This document shows, in pieces, positions 14,942-15,060 of a stretch of DNA of 15,060 nucleotides (position 1 is the stretch's first letter; each line of letters begins with the position of its first letter). The position numbers and the translations under genes were made by a program. Source of the DNA: Oscillospiraceae bacterium (GTDB lineage Bacteria > Bacillota > Clostridia > Oscillospirales > Ruminococcaceae); the NCBI GenBank assembly GCA_020024185.1, contig JAHHUD010000037.1:1-15060 (forward strand). Direction: 5' to 3'. Under the pieces are notes generated by a model, which worked only from the letters and a program-made list of their open reading frames with translations, was not told where the DNA came from and searched no databases.

Positions 14942-15006
14942 AATAAAAATCTCCTTTATTATAATTTTTAACAATGTGGATAGTAAATATATATATATTA
15001 CCATTA

Positions 15007-15036
15007 AGTATATATCATATATTTATATAATGTCAA
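15007..15036 (-). promoter_or_regulatory. Promoter of the Tat lipoprotein gene
   Basis: On the minus strand TTGACA (plus positions 15031-15036) is followed after 18 bases by TATACT (15007-15012). A 16-base-spaced TATATA with an upstream TG (extended -10) is an alternative. The predicted start falls near 15000, beside an alternating AT run (about 14988-14999) that forms an imperfect palindrome. Confidence 0.5.
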
Positions 15037-15060
15037 TAAAAAAGTTGTTAAATTATATAC

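Overview
The window looks like a chromosomal segment of a low-GC anaerobic Clostridia-type Firmicute. The DNA is very AT-rich, AAGGAGG-type ribosome binding sites are strong, and promoters are TTGACA/TATAAT-like. It carries a clostridial-style feoA / feoB / Cys-rich membrane protein operon and a C_GCAxxG_C_C redox protein. No rRNA, tRNA, CRISPR array, insertion sequence or phage gene was seen. Species and family cannot be fixed from the sequence alone.

Layout. Positions 1-718 hold no intact gene. They carry a near-consensus promoter (148-176), a perfect 24-bp palindrome just downstream (189-212), broken coding remnants (about 281-622) and a strong hairpin terminator (623-658), so this looks like the skeleton of a decayed transcription unit. 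Two TetR-family regulators follow (719-1300 and 1373-1945), closed by a terminator at 1984-2024. A same-strand cluster comes next: oleate hydratase (2110-3885), a radical SAM enzyme of unknown substrate (3945-5309), an MMPL/RND-type lipid exporter (5511-7583) and a secreted glycine-heptad repeat protein of the YhgE/Pip type (7612-9894). A bidirectional terminator (9906-9940) separates this from a convergent cation diffusion facilitator (9938-10825, minus strand). The iron uptake locus follows: feoA (11187-11399), feoB (11574-13559) and a FeoB-associated Cys-rich membrane protein (13583-13807). Three DtxR/IdeR-like inverted repeats of the form GTTAGC-N4-RCTAAY lie in its upstream and internal control regions. 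Two terminators lie before the last gene, a minus-strand Tat-exported lipoprotein joining a C_GCAxxG_C_C redox domain to a covalent-FMN domain (13970-14941).

How the genes may work together (inference). The first block reads as an unsaturated-fatty-acid response module. TetR regulators could sense fatty acyl ligands, oleate hydratase would convert oleic-type acids to 10-hydroxy acids, and the MMPL transporter with its secreted coiled-coil partner could export lipids. The radical SAM enzyme is the unexplained member. Staphylococcus aureus offers a partial precedent, with a TetR/MMPL fatty-acid efflux pair (FarR/FarE) and an oleate hydratase (OhyA). The second block is ferrous iron uptake under iron control. 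The surface flavin/Cys lipoprotein beside it could supply extracytoplasmic electrons, for example for ferric reduction, but that link rests only on proximity.
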